A DNA stretch of 64,000 bases from Bartonella taylorii 8TBB (GCF_902825155.1 NZ_CADEAG010000004.1:104670-168669); one strand, 5' to 3'; counted from the first letter of the stretch, positions 10,508 to 20,992 are shown. The notes: generated by a model from the sequence alone, not told the origin. Program-made: numbers and translations.

Positions 10508-11818
10508 CTACGCCATAGGTTCGATACGAATAAATTGAGATTTTGCAACAAGATGACCATCTTTTTCAATTGCTGCAAGTGCTTGTCGTACATTCACTTC
10601 CGTTGTTTCATGCGTTATTAAAATGATTGTTTTTATAATCTGACTCTCTACAAAAGACCTTTGAACAATTGACTCTAATGAAATGTGATTATCAGCCATA
10701 TGCCTTGCAACTGCCGCAAAAACACCAGCACGATCATGAACATTCAAACGAATAAAATAACCACCTGCATGTTGAGAAATACGTGCTTTTTTATGAGGAG
10801 AAAGCCCCAATGCAGGGCTTCTTAAAACAGGTGCATACTGAAAACCAGGACGCGCTTTCGCTATGTCAGCCAAATCGCCAATAACCGCTGATGCTGTTGC
10901 CGCTCCTCCAGCACCAGGACCAGAAAACAGTAATTCACCTAATAAATCACTTTGGATAGAAAGAGCATTCGTTACACCGTGAATCTGTGCAATCATTGAA
11001 GATGTTGGTACCATTGTTGGATGAACACGTTGCTCGATTCCAGAATCGGTTTCTAATGCAACTCCTAAAAGCTTAATCCGATAACCTAATTCATCCGCTG
11101 CACGGATATCAATTTGCGAAATATTACTAATTCCCTCAACATAAACGTCATCTAACGAAACCACCGTTCCAAATGCCAAACTTGTCAATAAAGCTAATTT
11201 ATGAGCAGTATCATGGCCTCCAATATCAAAAGTGGGATTAGCTTCAGCATAACCAAGTTTCTGCGCATCTGCCAAACAATCTTTAAAGGAAAGTCCTTCA
11301 GTAAACATGCGTGTTAATATATAATTGCAAGTTCCATTGAGAATACCATAAATCCGCGATATGCGATTAGCGACAAGAGATTCCCTCATAGCTTTGATGA
11401 TAGGAATCCCCCCCCCGATGGCAGCTTCAAAATGAAGAAAAACACCTTTTTTTTCTGCACTTACAGCAAATTCCACCCCATGTCGAGCAAGAAGCGCTTT
11501 ATTAGCAGTAACAACATGGTGTCCCACTCCAAGCGCCCTTTTAACAGATTCATATACGACATCTAATTCACCACCAATTAATTCAACAAAAACATCAATC
11601 TCATCAGAAGCAGCCATATCTACAGGGGAATCGAACCATTTTACATCACTTAGATCAATTCCACGATTACGGCTTCTATCACGTGCACTAACAGCAACAA
11701 TTTTGATTGATCTCCCACATTGGCAAGCTAAACTATCAGCTTTCTCGCGTAGAATTCTAATAACTGAAGTACCAACCGTACCAAGCCCCGCGATGCCCAC
11801 TTTCAAAGTTTCTGTCAT
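10508..11818 (-). CDS. hom: Homoserine dehydrogenase with ACT domain
   Basis: The protein has 436 residues. The Rossmann fingerprint is at the N-terminus (GIAGLGTVG, residues 8-16), followed by the homoserine dehydrogenase catalytic domain (GGGIPIIKAMRES, and NPTFDIGGHDTAHKL). A C-terminal ACT domain from about residue 350 (FIRLNVHDRAGVFAAVARHM) is expected to give threonine feedback control. It reduces aspartate semialdehyde to homoserine, the branch point to threonine and methionine. It is the first gene of the hom-glpX unit. Confidence 0.95.
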   Translation of the reverse strand: MTETLKVGIAGLGTVGTSVIRILREKADSLACQCGRSIKIVAVSARDRSRNRGIDLSDVKWFDSPVDMAASDEIDVFVELIGGELDVVYESVKRALGVGHHVVTANKALLARHGVEFAVSAEKKGVFLHFEAAIGGGIPIIKAMRESLVANRISRIYGILNGTCNYILTRMFTEGLSFKDCLADAQKLGYAEANPTFDIGGHDTAHKLALLTSLAFGTVVSLDDVYVEGISNISQIDIRAADELGYRIKLLGVALETDSGIEQRVHPTMVPTSSMIAQIHGVTNALSIQSDLLGELLFSGPGAGGAATASAVIGDLADIAKARPGFQYAPVLRSPALGLSPHKKARISQHAGGYFIRLNVHDRAGVFAAVARHMADNHISLESIVQRSFVESQIIKTIILITHETTEVNVRQALAAIEKDGHLVAKSQFIRIEPMA

Positions 11819-12900
11819 TATTTAACTGCTTACCCCTGTCTTCTCTAAAAAATATTTAAATGATACGCAAATCAACCTAAATGCTGCTTAAAATCAGCAC
11901 AACTCAAAGACGCCCCCGTTCTTTTCAACTCCATTATCCCTCTCGTACAACAACAAGTGCTCGTTTAATAAAAACTTCTAAAGAACACCAATATTTATCT
12001 TTTTTAAAGATCAGAGATTACATTAAAAACTATGGATTTAGATATTTAAAATTTCCCATGAGCATAAAAAGCTTTCAATCACTAACTGTGTCCTTCTTTA
12101 TACATCTTTTAAACAACTACAACATAAGGAAACAATATTTCTAAAAGCAATCGTAACGCTAAATAGAAGTTCTCCTTAATTTTAATAAGAGTTTATACAC
12201 ATAAAAAATTATCTTCTCTTCTAACATAAAAGATGTTTTACCCATAAATTCAATTATTACAGACATTTTCAAGGTAAAATTTCAAAATTTATATATAAAG
12301 TATCTAATTCAATAAATATCGGAACAAAAATAGTCTTTCATATGATAAATTAAAAGGAGGGATATGATGAAGTGTAACAGAAATACCACATATCTTGCTA
12401 CCGTCACATAGCTCGAACTTTATTAGAAATATCTGTCCCTTAACCTAAACATCCTCATCCCCTGTATATACCTCAACAGAGCTTTACACCGAAACAAAAA
12501 TCATAAATCGACTTGTACACAATGCAACCCCAAAATATTGGAAAATATAGAAGGATGAGAATATTTGCAAAACCTACATACTTCGCATTAACGCATCAAC
12601 AGCATCTTTAAAGCATGGCAAATTACGGTTGCGTATATCTACATTAATTCACCTCATGCATAAAAGCTTTGAGACAAAATTTGTTCAGATATACAGAAGA
12701 GCCAAACGGTAGGCTTTAATTCTCTTTTACAAATCTCTTAATTCAACTACATAGAGATGAATAGAAAAAAGTGGTCATTTTTTTTACTCTTCAAAGAAAC
12801 ACACCTAAAAATAATTCAATAAAATAGGTTTTTTTTAAAAAAAATACATAGAGGGCTTGCGAAGTAAAAAGATCCTCTCTATAAGCCTCATCATTGGTTT
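11819..12900. other. Gene-poor stretch upstream of hom
   Basis: About 1.1 kb without a convincing gene. A 87-codon frame at 11881-12144 (plus) has no ribosome-binding site and unnatural composition. One perfect AGGAGG at 12355-12360 is followed 6 bases later by ATG (12367) of a 14-codon frame ending in TAG at 12409-12411, which may be the surviving start of a lost gene or a tiny leader. Otherwise the stretch looks like decayed sequence. Confidence 0.4.
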
Positions 12901-12975
12901 GCGCCCATCGTCTAGCGGTTAGGACGCCGCCCTTTCACGGCGGAAACAGGGGTTCGATTCCCCTTGGGCGTACCA
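12901..12975 (+). tRNA. tRNA-Glu (anticodon UUC)
   Basis: All four arms fold. The acceptor GCGCCCA pairs with TGGGCGT, the anticodon stem CCGCC pairs with GGCGG, and its loop is CTTTCAC with anticodon TTC at 12934-12936. The T arm is AGGGG-TTCGATT-CCCCT. The discriminator A is followed by a genomically encoded CCA (12973-12975). It stands alone in a gene-poor stretch. Confidence 0.97.
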
Positions 12976-13753
12976 AGTTTTTCTTTCTTTAGCTAACAGG
13001 TTGATTTTACACTATTTTTTAAAAATATGGAATACACCAATAAAGAAGAGAAAACATTTTTTAGTGTACTTTTATATGTCTGCATAAAAGAATCATCAAA
13101 GTTACCCTGCGAACGGTTTATTTCCTCTTTTTAAAGAAAATGCCTTACTGCGCGCACTGATAATTAAAAGTAAGAATTCATCGAAAATAAAATCTCTTGA
13201 TAATTTTATTCTCTAATAAATTAGGATTTGTAAGCTATATTAACATAATGGACACACTGTAAGTTTTTTAGCCACACTTCACTCGATCATTTATAATCTT
13301 TTAAAGTCATTTTGAGTAAAAAGCTTATAAAGGATCCTAAAAAGTTAAACCACAATTTGGTTTATAGGACCAATTTCCCACGACAGCTTCTCTTTATTAC
13401 ATTGAATTTTCATCTAAATAAATACGTTACGGTCCCTTACAATTGAAATGACAATACAAAAGTATTCATAATCTTATTCACCTTACACAACAACGCAAAA
13501 ACTGTAAGAGAAATTAGAATAATATAATTTTATCAAACAACTATATAAAATACTTCACAAACAAAAAATAAATAAACCTTATATCACCAGTAAAGATTCA
13601 CTCAAAGCGTGTATTTCTCAATAAAAGTATACACCTATGATATAGCTTATTATAACATACATAAAAGCCTCTCTATCATCCCTGTTTTTACTTTTCATAA
13701 TAAACTTGAAAGTGTTATAAAAAATAATATCACTTAAACAAAAAGGACTTCTA
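12976..13753. other. Gene-poor stretch between tRNA-Glu and icd
   Basis: About 780 AT-rich bases with no supported gene on either strand. The last 100 bases must contain the icd promoter. No integrase or direct repeat of the tRNA 3' end was seen, so there is no sign of an integrated element at this tRNA. Confidence 0.5.
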
Positions 13754-14968
13754 ATGATAAAGATAAAAGTGGAAAACCCCGTTGTTGAAATCGATGGGGA
13801 TGAAATGACCCGTATCATCTGGAAATATATCAAAGATAAATTGATCCACCCCTATCTCGACATTGATCTCAAATATTATGATCTTTCTGTCGAAAATCGA
13901 AATGCAACAAATGATCAGATAACTGTCGATTCTGCTCATGCTATTAAAGAATATGGTGTTGGTATAAAATGTGCAACTATCACGCCAGATGAAGCACGGG
14001 TTAAAGAATTTAATCTAAAAAAAATGTGGAAATCACCTAATGGTACGATTCGCAATATTTTAGGAGGGGTCATTTTTCGTGAACCTATTATCTGCAAAAA
14101 TGTTCCACGCCTCGTTCCTAACTGGACAAAACCAATTATTATCGGACGTCATGCCTTTGGTGATCAATATAAAGCAACAGATTTTAAATTTCCTAGCAAA
14201 GGAAAATTAAGTATTAAATTTGTCGGCGATGACAATCAAGTTATTGAGCATGACGTTTTTGACGCCCCAAGCTCAGGCGTTGCCATGGCTATGTATAACC
14301 TTGATGAATCAATTCGTGACTTTGCCCGAGCATCTTTTAATTACGGACTACAGCGGAATCTGCCAGTTTATCTTTCAACAAAAAACACCATACTGAAAGC
14401 TTACGATGGCCGTTTTAAAGATATTTTTCAAGAAATATTTGATGCAGAATTTAAAGCTGAATTTGAAAATCGTAAATTATATTACGAACATCGCTTAATT
14501 GATGATATGGTTGCTTCTGCGCTTAAGTGGTCAGGTGGCTACGTATGGGCATGTAAAAACTATGATGGTGATGTTCAGTCTGATATCATTGCTCAAGGCT
14601 TTGGCTCCCTTGGTCTCATGACTTCTGTTCTCATGACACCAGACGGTAGAATTGTTGAAGCAGAAGCTGCACATGGCACAGTAACACGCCATTACCGTCA
14701 GCATCAAAGAGGCGAAGAAACATCAACAAATTCTATTGCCTCCATTTTCGCATGGACACGTGGACTGGCGCACCGTGCTAAACTAGATAACAACGAAAAA
14801 TTAAAAAACTTCGCCGAAACATTAGAAGAAGTTTGTATTGAAACCGTTGAAGAAGGTTTTATGACCAAAGATCTTGCACTTTTGATTGGACCTAAACAAA
14901 AATGGCTTTCTACAACAGGCTTCCTTGATAAAATTGATGAAAATCTTAAAAATGCAATGAATAATTAA
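13754..14968 (+). CDS. icd: NADP-dependent isocitrate dehydrogenase (eukaryote-like dimeric type)
   Basis: The protein has 404 residues, the length of the homodimeric subfamily shared with mitochondria. It shows [16 protein letters not shown] at the start, the substrate loop [12 protein letters not shown] near residue 95, and the cofactor region [12 protein letters not shown]. It decarboxylates isocitrate to 2-oxoglutarate in the TCA cycle, providing NADPH and the carbon skeleton for glutamate. AAAGGAC lies just upstream of the ATG. It is monocistronic here; in several other Rhizobiales icd is close to alaS, which in this window is 24 kb away. Confidence 0.96.
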   Translation: MIKIKVENPVVEIDGDEMTRIIWKYIKDKLIHPYLDIDLKYYDLSVENRNATNDQITVDSAHAIKEYGVGIKCATITPDEARVKEFNLKKMWKSPNGTIRNILGGVIFREPIICKNVPRLVPNWTKPIIIGRHAFGDQYKATDFKFPSKGKLSIKFVGDDNQVIEHDVFDAPSSGVAMAMYNLDESIRDFARASFNYGLQRNLPVYLSTKNTILKAYDGRFKDIFQEIFDAEFKAEFENRKLYYEHRLIDDMVASALKWSGGYVWACKNYDGDVQSDIIAQGFGSLGLMTSVLMTPDGRIVEAEAAHGTVTRHYRQHQRGEETSTNSIASIFAWTRGLAHRAKLDNNEKLKNFAETLEEVCIETVEEGFMTKDLALLIGPKQKWLSTTGFLDKIDENLKNAMNN

Positions 14969-15089
14969 ATTGTAATATTATTTAAATTTCAAAGCTCTGC
15001 GAAAGAAGGGCTTTGAATCTCCTCTTGGCAAATTCAGATAACTGCCCTATAAATAAAAAAGGTCAACTCTTTACTAAATAGCAAAAACA

Positions 15090-16517
15090 GTGAAAAAGCA
15101 AAACTGGTCTGCGCTTTTATTGGGTAAGAATGGTGTTCACTTTTTAACGTTTACGGGCGGTGTTGTGTTGCATGCCACCAACGTTTACATTGTTGTTACT
15201 ATTTTGCCTTCTCTTATGAATGACATTGGCGGTGAGCTATATTATTCGTGGGTTGCGACTGTTTTTATTACAGCATCACTTCTTGGTACTTCACTTGCAA
15301 CAAAAATATTAGGAAAAATAGGTCCTCGCAGAGCTTATGTTATCTCTGGGCTTATCTTTACTGTTGGAACCTTTATGTGCAGCAGCGCACCAAATATGCC
15401 GTTATTTTTAATAGGACGCTTTGTTCAAGGATTCGGTAGCGGTTCTTTACTATCCCTATCCTATTCTATGGTACGTATTGTTTTCAGTCCATCTGTTTGG
15501 TCGCGCGCATTGAGTATTATTTCTGGAATGTGGGGAATATCAACCCTGTTAGGACCAGCTATCGGTGGCATTTCTGTGTATTATAGCGTATGGAGAGCAT
15601 CCTTTTGGATCATTGGTGCATTAGCAATAATTTTCTCGCTCATAGCCCTTAAAATTTTACCAAAAGAAAATGAAAATTTTGTTCCAACACCCTCACTCCC
15701 CCTCGCACAACTTCTCACACTCATTTTATTGATTTTTATCATCTCTGCTGGGGGAGCTATAGATACTACAGTTGCAAAAATCTGCGGGCTATTTATTGGA
15801 TTGAGTCTTCTTTTTGTTCTAGCAAAGATCGAATCATCTACGTTTTATCCTATGTTACCACGCAACTCCTTTTCCTTCTCCTCTGAGTTTTTTCCTCTTT
15901 ACGCATTGATACTCGTTATGACGACAGTAGTGTACAGTATAGAGCTTTATTTTCCACTTTTTCTTCAAGAACTTCATGGACAAACCCCACTTATTGCCGG
16001 TTATATAGCATCACTTATGAGCTTGGGATGGACATGTGGTTCCCTATCCAGTGCTGGTGTATCCGGAAAAAAAGTTCGCAGTGTTATTGTGTATTCTCCT
16101 ATATTAAGCCTTTTCGGCATAAGCAGTCTTTTATGGCTCATTCCAACACAAGATTCCACATCTGGACATATTTTTATCATTTGCTTAGCATTGTTTGCTA
16201 TCGGGATTAGCGCTGGCATAGCATGGCCACATTTGCTAACACGAATCTTGCAATGTGCAAACAATGAGGACGCCTTACGTGCCAGCGAATCTCTTACCTC
16301 TGTACAACTATTTTCAGCGGCATTAAGCGCAACACTTGCAGGAACAGTCACTAATTTAGCTGGAATCTTTAATCCTGGAGGGGTAGTAGGAATGATTTTA
16401 GCAGCAAAAACTCTTCTTGCAACTCTCATCGGTCTTTTATTTTGTCTTGGTATTCCATTTGCTCTACGTGTTTCCTATAGCATATTTAAAAATCCAACAG
16501 GACAATCAAATAACTAG
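15090..16517 (+). CDS. MFS transporter, drug:H+ antiporter-2-like
   Basis: The protein has 475 residues, almost wholly hydrophobic with 12-14 predicted membrane helices. The N-terminal half has the MFS motif region LGTSLATKILGKIGPRRAY after helix 2 and the exporter-type pattern GRFVQGFGSGSLLSLSYSMV followed by GISTLLGPAIGGIS, as in DHA2-type multidrug exporters. The start is a GTG at 15090; no strong ribosome-binding site is evident. The substrate cannot be told. It is convergent with the next MFS gene, with 24 bases between their stops. Confidence 0.8.
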   Translation: MKKQNWSALLLGKNGVHFLTFTGGVVLHATNVYIVVTILPSLMNDIGGELYYSWVATVFITASLLGTSLATKILGKIGPRRAYVISGLIFTVGTFMCSSAPNMPLFLIGRFVQGFGSGSLLSLSYSMVRIVFSPSVWSRALSIISGMWGISTLLGPAIGGISVYYSVWRASFWIIGALAIIFSLIALKILPKENENFVPTPSLPLAQLLTLILLIFIISAGGAIDTTVAKICGLFIGLSLLFVLAKIESSTFYPMLPRNSFSFSSEFFPLYALILVMTTVVYSIELYFPLFLQELHGQTPLIAGYIASLMSLGWTCGSLSSAGVSGKKVRSVIVYSPILSLFGISSLLWLIPTQDSTSGHIFIICLALFAIGISAGIAWPHLLTRILQCANNEDALRASESLTSVQLFSAALSATLAGTVTNLAGIFNPGGVVGMILAAKTLLATLIGLLFCLGIPFALRVSYSIFKNPTGQSNN

Positions 16518-16541
16518 ACAAACGAAAAAATGTTTTTTCTC

Positions 16542-17768
16542 TCAATAACGAAAAAAAGGTTGAGCACGCTTTTCCACATACCACGAGAAGCAAAAAATCA
16601 ATAATCCACATAGAGTTAAAATACCTCCTAGAACAGCAGTATATTCATAACTATATCCCAAATTCAAAACCCATGCTCCAGATTCTGCTCCAAGAGCGTT
16701 GGCAATATTAAAAGCAGATTGCATTAACGCTCCTGCCAAAATCTGTCCATGGAGAGCAACATCCATGATTTTCGTCTGTATAGACGGCATAGCTGCAAAA
16801 GAAGTACCAACAAGAAAGCATCCTAATGCTGCCGTTAATGGAGTATAAGATAAAAAGAAAAAGAGAAAAAAAACAGACGCGCTCCAAAACATAGAAAAAA
16901 ATATCATCGGTGAAGTACCAATTTTAACTGCAAATTTAGGTCCCAAAAGATTACCTACCACCATCCCCAATCCAACTAACGGCATAATAAATGGCACCCA
17001 ATCAAGTGGAACACCAGAAATATGCATTAATGTTGACTTAATATAAGTAAAAACAGAAAATAATCCCGATGCTCCAACTGCAACCATCGTCAAGAGAAAC
17101 CACACCTGCTTTTTCTTCAATGCACCCAGTTCGCGTAGAGGGCTTGTTTTTGAAGGACTCAAACCCGAAGGCAAAAACTTCCAAACAAGCAAACAACATA
17201 ATAAAGCAATAGCACCTACAAGAATAAAAGCAGTCTGCCAACCAACAAGCTGACCAATCCAAGTTGCACCTGGAGCTCCCAAAACCGTTGCAATTGTTAA
17301 ACCCAGCATAACATAACCAACAGCTTGGGAACGTTCATTCATTTCCACCATTGAAGATGCAACCAACGTTGCAAGCCCGAAATAGATACCATGCGGTAGA
17401 CCACTGATAAACCGTAGCGCTACTAATATGCTAAAATCAGAAAAAAAGGCACTGGCAATATTTGCCAGCGCATAAAAAAACATCAATCCTATGAGAACAA
17501 TTTTGCGTGATAATTTAGCTGTTGCAACAGCTAAAAGAGGTGCTCCAATCACAACTCCCAATGCATAAGCAGAAATATATTTACCAGCTGTAGGAATATC
17601 AATAGATGAACTCCGTGCCATCTCTGGCTGTAAACCCATTGCAACGAACTCTGCAGTACCAATAGCAAAACTTCCCACTGCAAGAGCTAAAATTGCCAAA
17701 CGCCGTGTGCTAGAATTAATTCCTGATGCAAGAATATTTTTCCTATGAGAATTCTTCATTGTCATCAT
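16542..17768 (-). CDS. MFS transporter, drug:H+ antiporter-1-like (AraJ/YdhP type)
   Basis: The protein has 408 residues with 12 predicted helices. The first helix and loop (AIGTAEFVAMGLQPEMA) and the region around LPHGIYFGLATLVASSMV match the AraJ/YdhP/arabinose-efflux branch of DHA1 transporters. It probably exports a small molecule with proton antiport; the substrate is unknown. Three in-frame ATGs (17768, 17765, 17759) compete and none has a clear ribosome-binding site. A strong hairpin lies about 460 bases upstream of its start. Confidence 0.8.
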   Translation of the reverse strand: MMTMKNSHRKNILASGINSSTRRLAILALAVGSFAIGTAEFVAMGLQPEMARSSSIDIPTAGKYISAYALGVVIGAPLLAVATAKLSRKIVLIGLMFFYALANIASAFFSDFSILVALRFISGLPHGIYFGLATLVASSMVEMNERSQAVGYVMLGLTIATVLGAPGATWIGQLVGWQTAFILVGAIALLCCLLVWKFLPSGLSPSKTSPLRELGALKKKQVWFLLTMVAVGASGLFSVFTYIKSTLMHISGVPLDWVPFIMPLVGLGMVVGNLLGPKFAVKIGTSPMIFFSMFWSASVFFLFFFLSYTPLTAALGCFLVGTSFAAMPSIQTKIMDVALHGQILAGALMQSAFNIANALGAESGAWVLNLGYSYEYTAVLGGILTLCGLLIFCFSWYVEKRAQPFFRY

Positions 17769-18383
17769 TTCTGTATAGTGACACTATAATCATAAATATC
17801 CGTGATATAGCATAAATGAACGCGAATCCTTCTTACATCTATGCCTAAAAACTTCCAATGAAGCATTAAAATATTTTCCACAATGAAAAGAACAACATCT
17901 TTCGTTTTCTCATAGTAGCATAATAGAATTTATTTTTTTAACTGCATAGCAGTTGCAATATTCTGTAACTTAAATGAAACTTCAGTTAATAGAATGTCTT
18001 TACTAGAAAAAATAAGCTTAGCACTTTACAATATTAACAGTTTGCATTTTCTAGAATTTAATTCAGACCCACTCTCCTTCACATCGACTCCTAAATGAAA
18101 CATCTTTTGTTAAAACTTCATTTTCAAATGAAAAAAGCACAAAGCACCCTATAAAAATGCAGTTTTCATACTTCTTTAAGAGTTCGCTAACCCCTCATTA
18201 ACATTGTTGATCTAAACAATCATCAGAAACAGAAGCAAACTGTTCATCTCCGGATCAGGTAGCGCGTACCGGAGTAACAGTTTCTGTTTACTATTAAAAT
18301 ATATAACCGTTAAAATTATGCATTCATCTTTCAAATCAGTACAATTTTATGCTTTTAAAAAACATTTCTCAACAACCAATGTC
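17769..18383. other. Intergenic region between tgt and the MFS gene
   Basis: About 615 AT-rich bases without a gene. It contains the long hairpin at 18227-18289 described separately; the rest shows no coding remnant. Confidence 0.5.
18227..18289. ncRNA. Long unassigned hairpin, candidate structured RNA
   Basis: Three nested perfect stems can be read: AAACAG (18227-18232) with CTGTTT (18284-18289); AAACTGTT (18237-18244) with AACAGTTT (18276-18283); and CTCCGG (18248-18253) with CCGGAG (18269-18274). The bulges are 4 bases, and 3 bases against 1. The loop (18254-18268) is 15 bases. That is 20 base pairs in 63 bases, far beyond chance for this AT-rich spacer, and the core is GC-rich unlike its surroundings. 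No T-run follows on either strand. It lies 95 bases downstream of the tgt stop. I match it to no known RNA family. Confidence 0.45.
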
Positions 18384-19502
18384 TTATCGCCCTTGCATCC
18401 ATAAAGCACGTGTTTCAGCACAAAAATCAGCATAACATCCTTTTTCAATCGCATCACGAATTCCTTGCATAAGCTGCTGATAATAAAAAAGATTATTCCA
18501 AGTTAACAACATACCGCCAAGAGATTCACCAGATTTGATCAAATGGTGTAAATAAGCGCAACTATAATCATTTGCCGCAGGACAAAGCGACTGTGAATCA
18601 AGAGGATATGGATCCTCTGCATAACGTGCATTACGCAAATTAATTCTACCAAAGCGTGTAAAAGCTAAACCATGACGCCCTGCACGAGTCGGCATAACAC
18701 AATCAAACATATCAATACCACGAGCAACACTTTGTAAAATATCATCAGGCGTCCCTACTCCCATAAGATAACGTGGCTTATCCTCTGGCAAAATCGGACA
18801 CGTAGCATCCAACACAGAAGTCATAACGCTCTGTGGTTCACCAACAGCAAGCCCTCCAATAGCATAACCTTTCAAATCCATCTCTTTTAATGCTTGGGCA
18901 GAACGTTCACGCAGTTTCATATTATCACCGCCTTGAACAATACCAAACAGTGCTTTGCCTGGATGATCGCCAAAAGCTGTTTTACAACGCTGTGCCCACC
19001 GTAATGAAAGCTCCATAGCAGCTTCTATTTCTTTTTCACTTGCAGGTAATGCAATACACTGATCTAGCTGCATCTGGATATCAGCATTAAGAAGCTCTTG
19101 AATTTCGATGGAACGCTCTGGACTCATTTCATAGTACGCTCCATTAACATAAGAGCGAAAAATCACACCCTGTTCTGTAATTTTACGAATTCCCGCCAGT
19201 GACATAACCTGAAATCCACCAGAATCGGTTAAAATAGGCCCAGACCAGCGTGAAAATTCATGTAAGCCTCCTAAACGCGCAACGCGTTCAGCCCCCGGAC
19301 GCAACATTAAATGATAAGTATTGCCCAAAATAATATCTGCACCAAGAGCACGTATCTGATCCATATACATAGCTTTAACGGTTCCTGCCGTCCCAACTGG
19401 CATAAATGCGGGTGTACGAATACACCCACGATCCGTTATAATTTCGCCACGACGCGCACATCCATCTTGAGCAATTTTTCTATAATGAAACGTCTTTATC
19501 AT
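18384..19502 (-). CDS. tgt: Bacterial tRNA-guanine transglycosylase
   Basis: The protein has 372 residues from the ATG at 19502 (a GTG at 19505 is also in frame). It swaps guanine 34 of GUN-anticodon tRNAs for a queuosine precursor. The catalytic base Asp93 ([12 protein letters not shown]) and the nucleophile region [13 protein letters not shown] are intact. The zinc site is odd: in the segment coded at 18549-18601 only one of three family cysteines remains (SLCPAAN in place of C-x-C-x2-C), and the usual YSRAYLHH reads YSCAYLHH. The histidine ligand is kept. queA, normally just upstream in the same operon, survives only as scraps. Confidence 0.93.
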   Translation of the reverse strand: MIKTFHYRKIAQDGCARRGEIITDRGCIRTPAFMPVGTAGTVKAMYMDQIRALGADIILGNTYHLMLRPGAERVARLGGLHEFSRWSGPILTDSGGFQVMSLAGIRKITEQGVIFRSYVNGAYYEMSPERSIEIQELLNADIQMQLDQCIALPASEKEIEAAMELSLRWAQRCKTAFGDHPGKALFGIVQGGDNMKLRERSAQALKEMDLKGYAIGGLAVGEPQSVMTSVLDATCPILPEDKPRYLMGVGTPDDILQSVARGIDMFDCVMPTRAGRHGLAFTRFGRINLRNARYAEDPYPLDSQSLCPAANDYSCAYLHHLIKSGESLGGMLLTWNNLFYYQQLMQGIRDAIEKGCYADFCAETRALWMQGR

Positions 19503-19588
19503 CACTTTCGTCTTTTTGATTCCATAAACTCATATGGCTATAGAAAGAAAAGCTATGCCTCTCTTGCCAGATTCGTCATAAACTTTAC
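19503..19588 (-). pseudogene. queA: Remnant of queA 3' end
   Basis: Reading the minus strand directly upstream of tgt, two short pieces resemble the C-terminus of QueA in the right order. VKFMTN resembles the family's VDGLMTNFHLP. After a stop, a frame change and an apparent deletion, [16 protein letters not shown] resembles the terminal YRFYSYGDASLLWR-type motif. The remnant abuts the tgt start, exactly where queA lies in the queA-tgt operon of relatives. The match is by eye and short, so confidence is moderate. QueA would convert preQ1-tRNA to epoxyqueuosine-tRNA. Confidence 0.45.
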
Positions 19589-20460
19589 GGATTGATTTTC
19601 GATTCGCTGAATATTGTAATTAGCATAAAAAAATTAAACGAGATAAATAAAGTTTTGCGCTTAGGTAATTACCATAGTAAAAATGATAATCTCATTTCAT
19701 AAAAATACTGAAATATCTGATAACACAAAATCTTAAGATACCTACGCTCATTGACTATAATTTTAATAACCGCAAAACTGTTTTTTTCAACAGAAACGCT
19801 CTTATTTCCACTCACCTTCAACCTTCACTACCAATAATACCTAGAGAATTTAGCATTTATAAAAAAATCTCTAAATATACTATATAACCTCGGATACGGA
19901 TTACTTTCACAGATAAAAATTACAGGGAATGTGAATATTTTCTAAAGCTGCCTAGTAACTTCCCTGTAAAATGTAAACCAGTAGTGGAGTCTCCTGACCA
20001 CTTTTTACAAGTAAAAAGAGCTACACATTCTTATCTTCAATATCTTAAACATGCTTTGACAGCAGCATAACAGAAAAATATACATGTTGAAAAAATACAT
20101 CATCGCCAATATCAATACACCTGAAATACTACTATAGCCCAATAATCTTATATCATTCAAATTGATACCTCCCCTTCATCAGAAATCTCCTCATATCTGC
20201 TTTTGAGAGACACAAAGCAAAATAATTCTTTCATCCAGATCAACAAGGTTTTATGCAAACTGTTGTACTCAACAATTGAAATCTCTAAATTCTACTTGCA
20301 TAAAAATAAGGTGACAAAGCTTAATGTGGAGAATGAACACATAACCGTAGAATCCTTTTACAGATCCAATCCGCATCAACCATCCTTCATCGACGTAAAA
20401 CAACAATCAGACAGAATACCTTCACTTGGCGATCTTACAGCTGAAATCAATATAACTATA
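19589..20460. other. Gene-poor stretch where queA would be expected
   Basis: About 870 bases between the cyclophilin and tgt, close to the room a queA gene would need. I see no further legible queA motifs. A 141-codon plus-strand frame at 20203-20628 mostly overlaps the cyclophilin on the other strand and is not credible. Confidence 0.45.
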
Positions 20461-20973
20461 CTATTTTATATCGGCAGCAACTGCAGCTTTAATAATTGCA
20501 TCAGGCTCTACAACAGGCTCACCGCGTTTAATTTTATCGATATTTTCCATACCTTCAACAACATGCCCCCATATGGAATACTGACGATCAAGCCAAGGAG
20601 CATCGGCAAAGCAAATAAAAAACTGTGAATTAGCAGAATTCGGATTCTGGCTGCGTGCCATAGAAACTGTACCACGCTTATGAGAAAGATTTGAAAACTC
20701 TGCTGTCAAATTTGGCTTCTCTGAACCACCCATACCTGCACGCGATAAATTAAACTTTTCACCATCCTTTTTACCAAATTGTACATCACCAGTTTGTGCC
20801 ATAAAGCCATCAATAACACGATGAAAAATAACATTATCATAAGCACCTTCACGCACGAGCTCTTTAATACGTGCAACATGGCTAGGTGCTAAATCAGCAA
20901 AAAATTCAATAACAACTCTCCCCTTCGTTGTTTCAAGGATTAAGGTATTTTCTAAATCTTTAATCTCGGCCAT
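20461..20973 (-). CDS. Cytoplasmic cyclophilin-type peptidyl-prolyl isomerase
   Basis: The protein has 170 residues with no signal peptide. The cyclophilin core is complete, with [14 protein letters not shown] and [10 protein letters not shown]. It catalyses cis-trans isomerisation of prolyl bonds and acts as a folding helper. The frame opens at 21030, but the ATG at 20973 (MAEIKDLENT) is chosen because GAGGAG lies 11 bases upstream and the extra residues look unnatural. It follows the periplasmic cyclophilin by 19 bases; the pair probably arose by duplication and forms an operon with coaD. Confidence 0.92.
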   Translation of the reverse strand: MAEIKDLENTLILETTKGRVVIEFFADLAPSHVARIKELVREGAYDNVIFHRVIDGFMAQTGDVQFGKKDGEKFNLSRAGMGGSEKPNLTAEFSNLSHKRGTVSMARSQNPNSANSQFFICFADAPWLDRQYSIWGHVVEGMENIDKIKRGEPVVEPDAIIKAAVAADIK

Positions 20974-20992
20974 ACGGCTAAACTCCTCGCAC

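Noticed and set aside
11881..12144. An 87-codon plus-strand frame downstream of the hom promoter
   Set aside because: No ribosome-binding site, no recognisable motif, and residue use typical of non-coding AT-rich DNA.
12901..12975. tRNA-Glu as an integration site
   Set aside because: No integrase gene nearby and no direct repeat of the tRNA 3' end in the flanks.
14990..15015. CAAAGC/GCTTTG inverted repeat after icd as a terminator
   Set aside because: Only six base pairs, a 14-base loop and no T-run.
20203..20628. A 141-codon plus-strand frame
   Set aside because: More than a third lies antisense to the cyclophilin gene, and the rest has no ribosome-binding site and unnatural composition.
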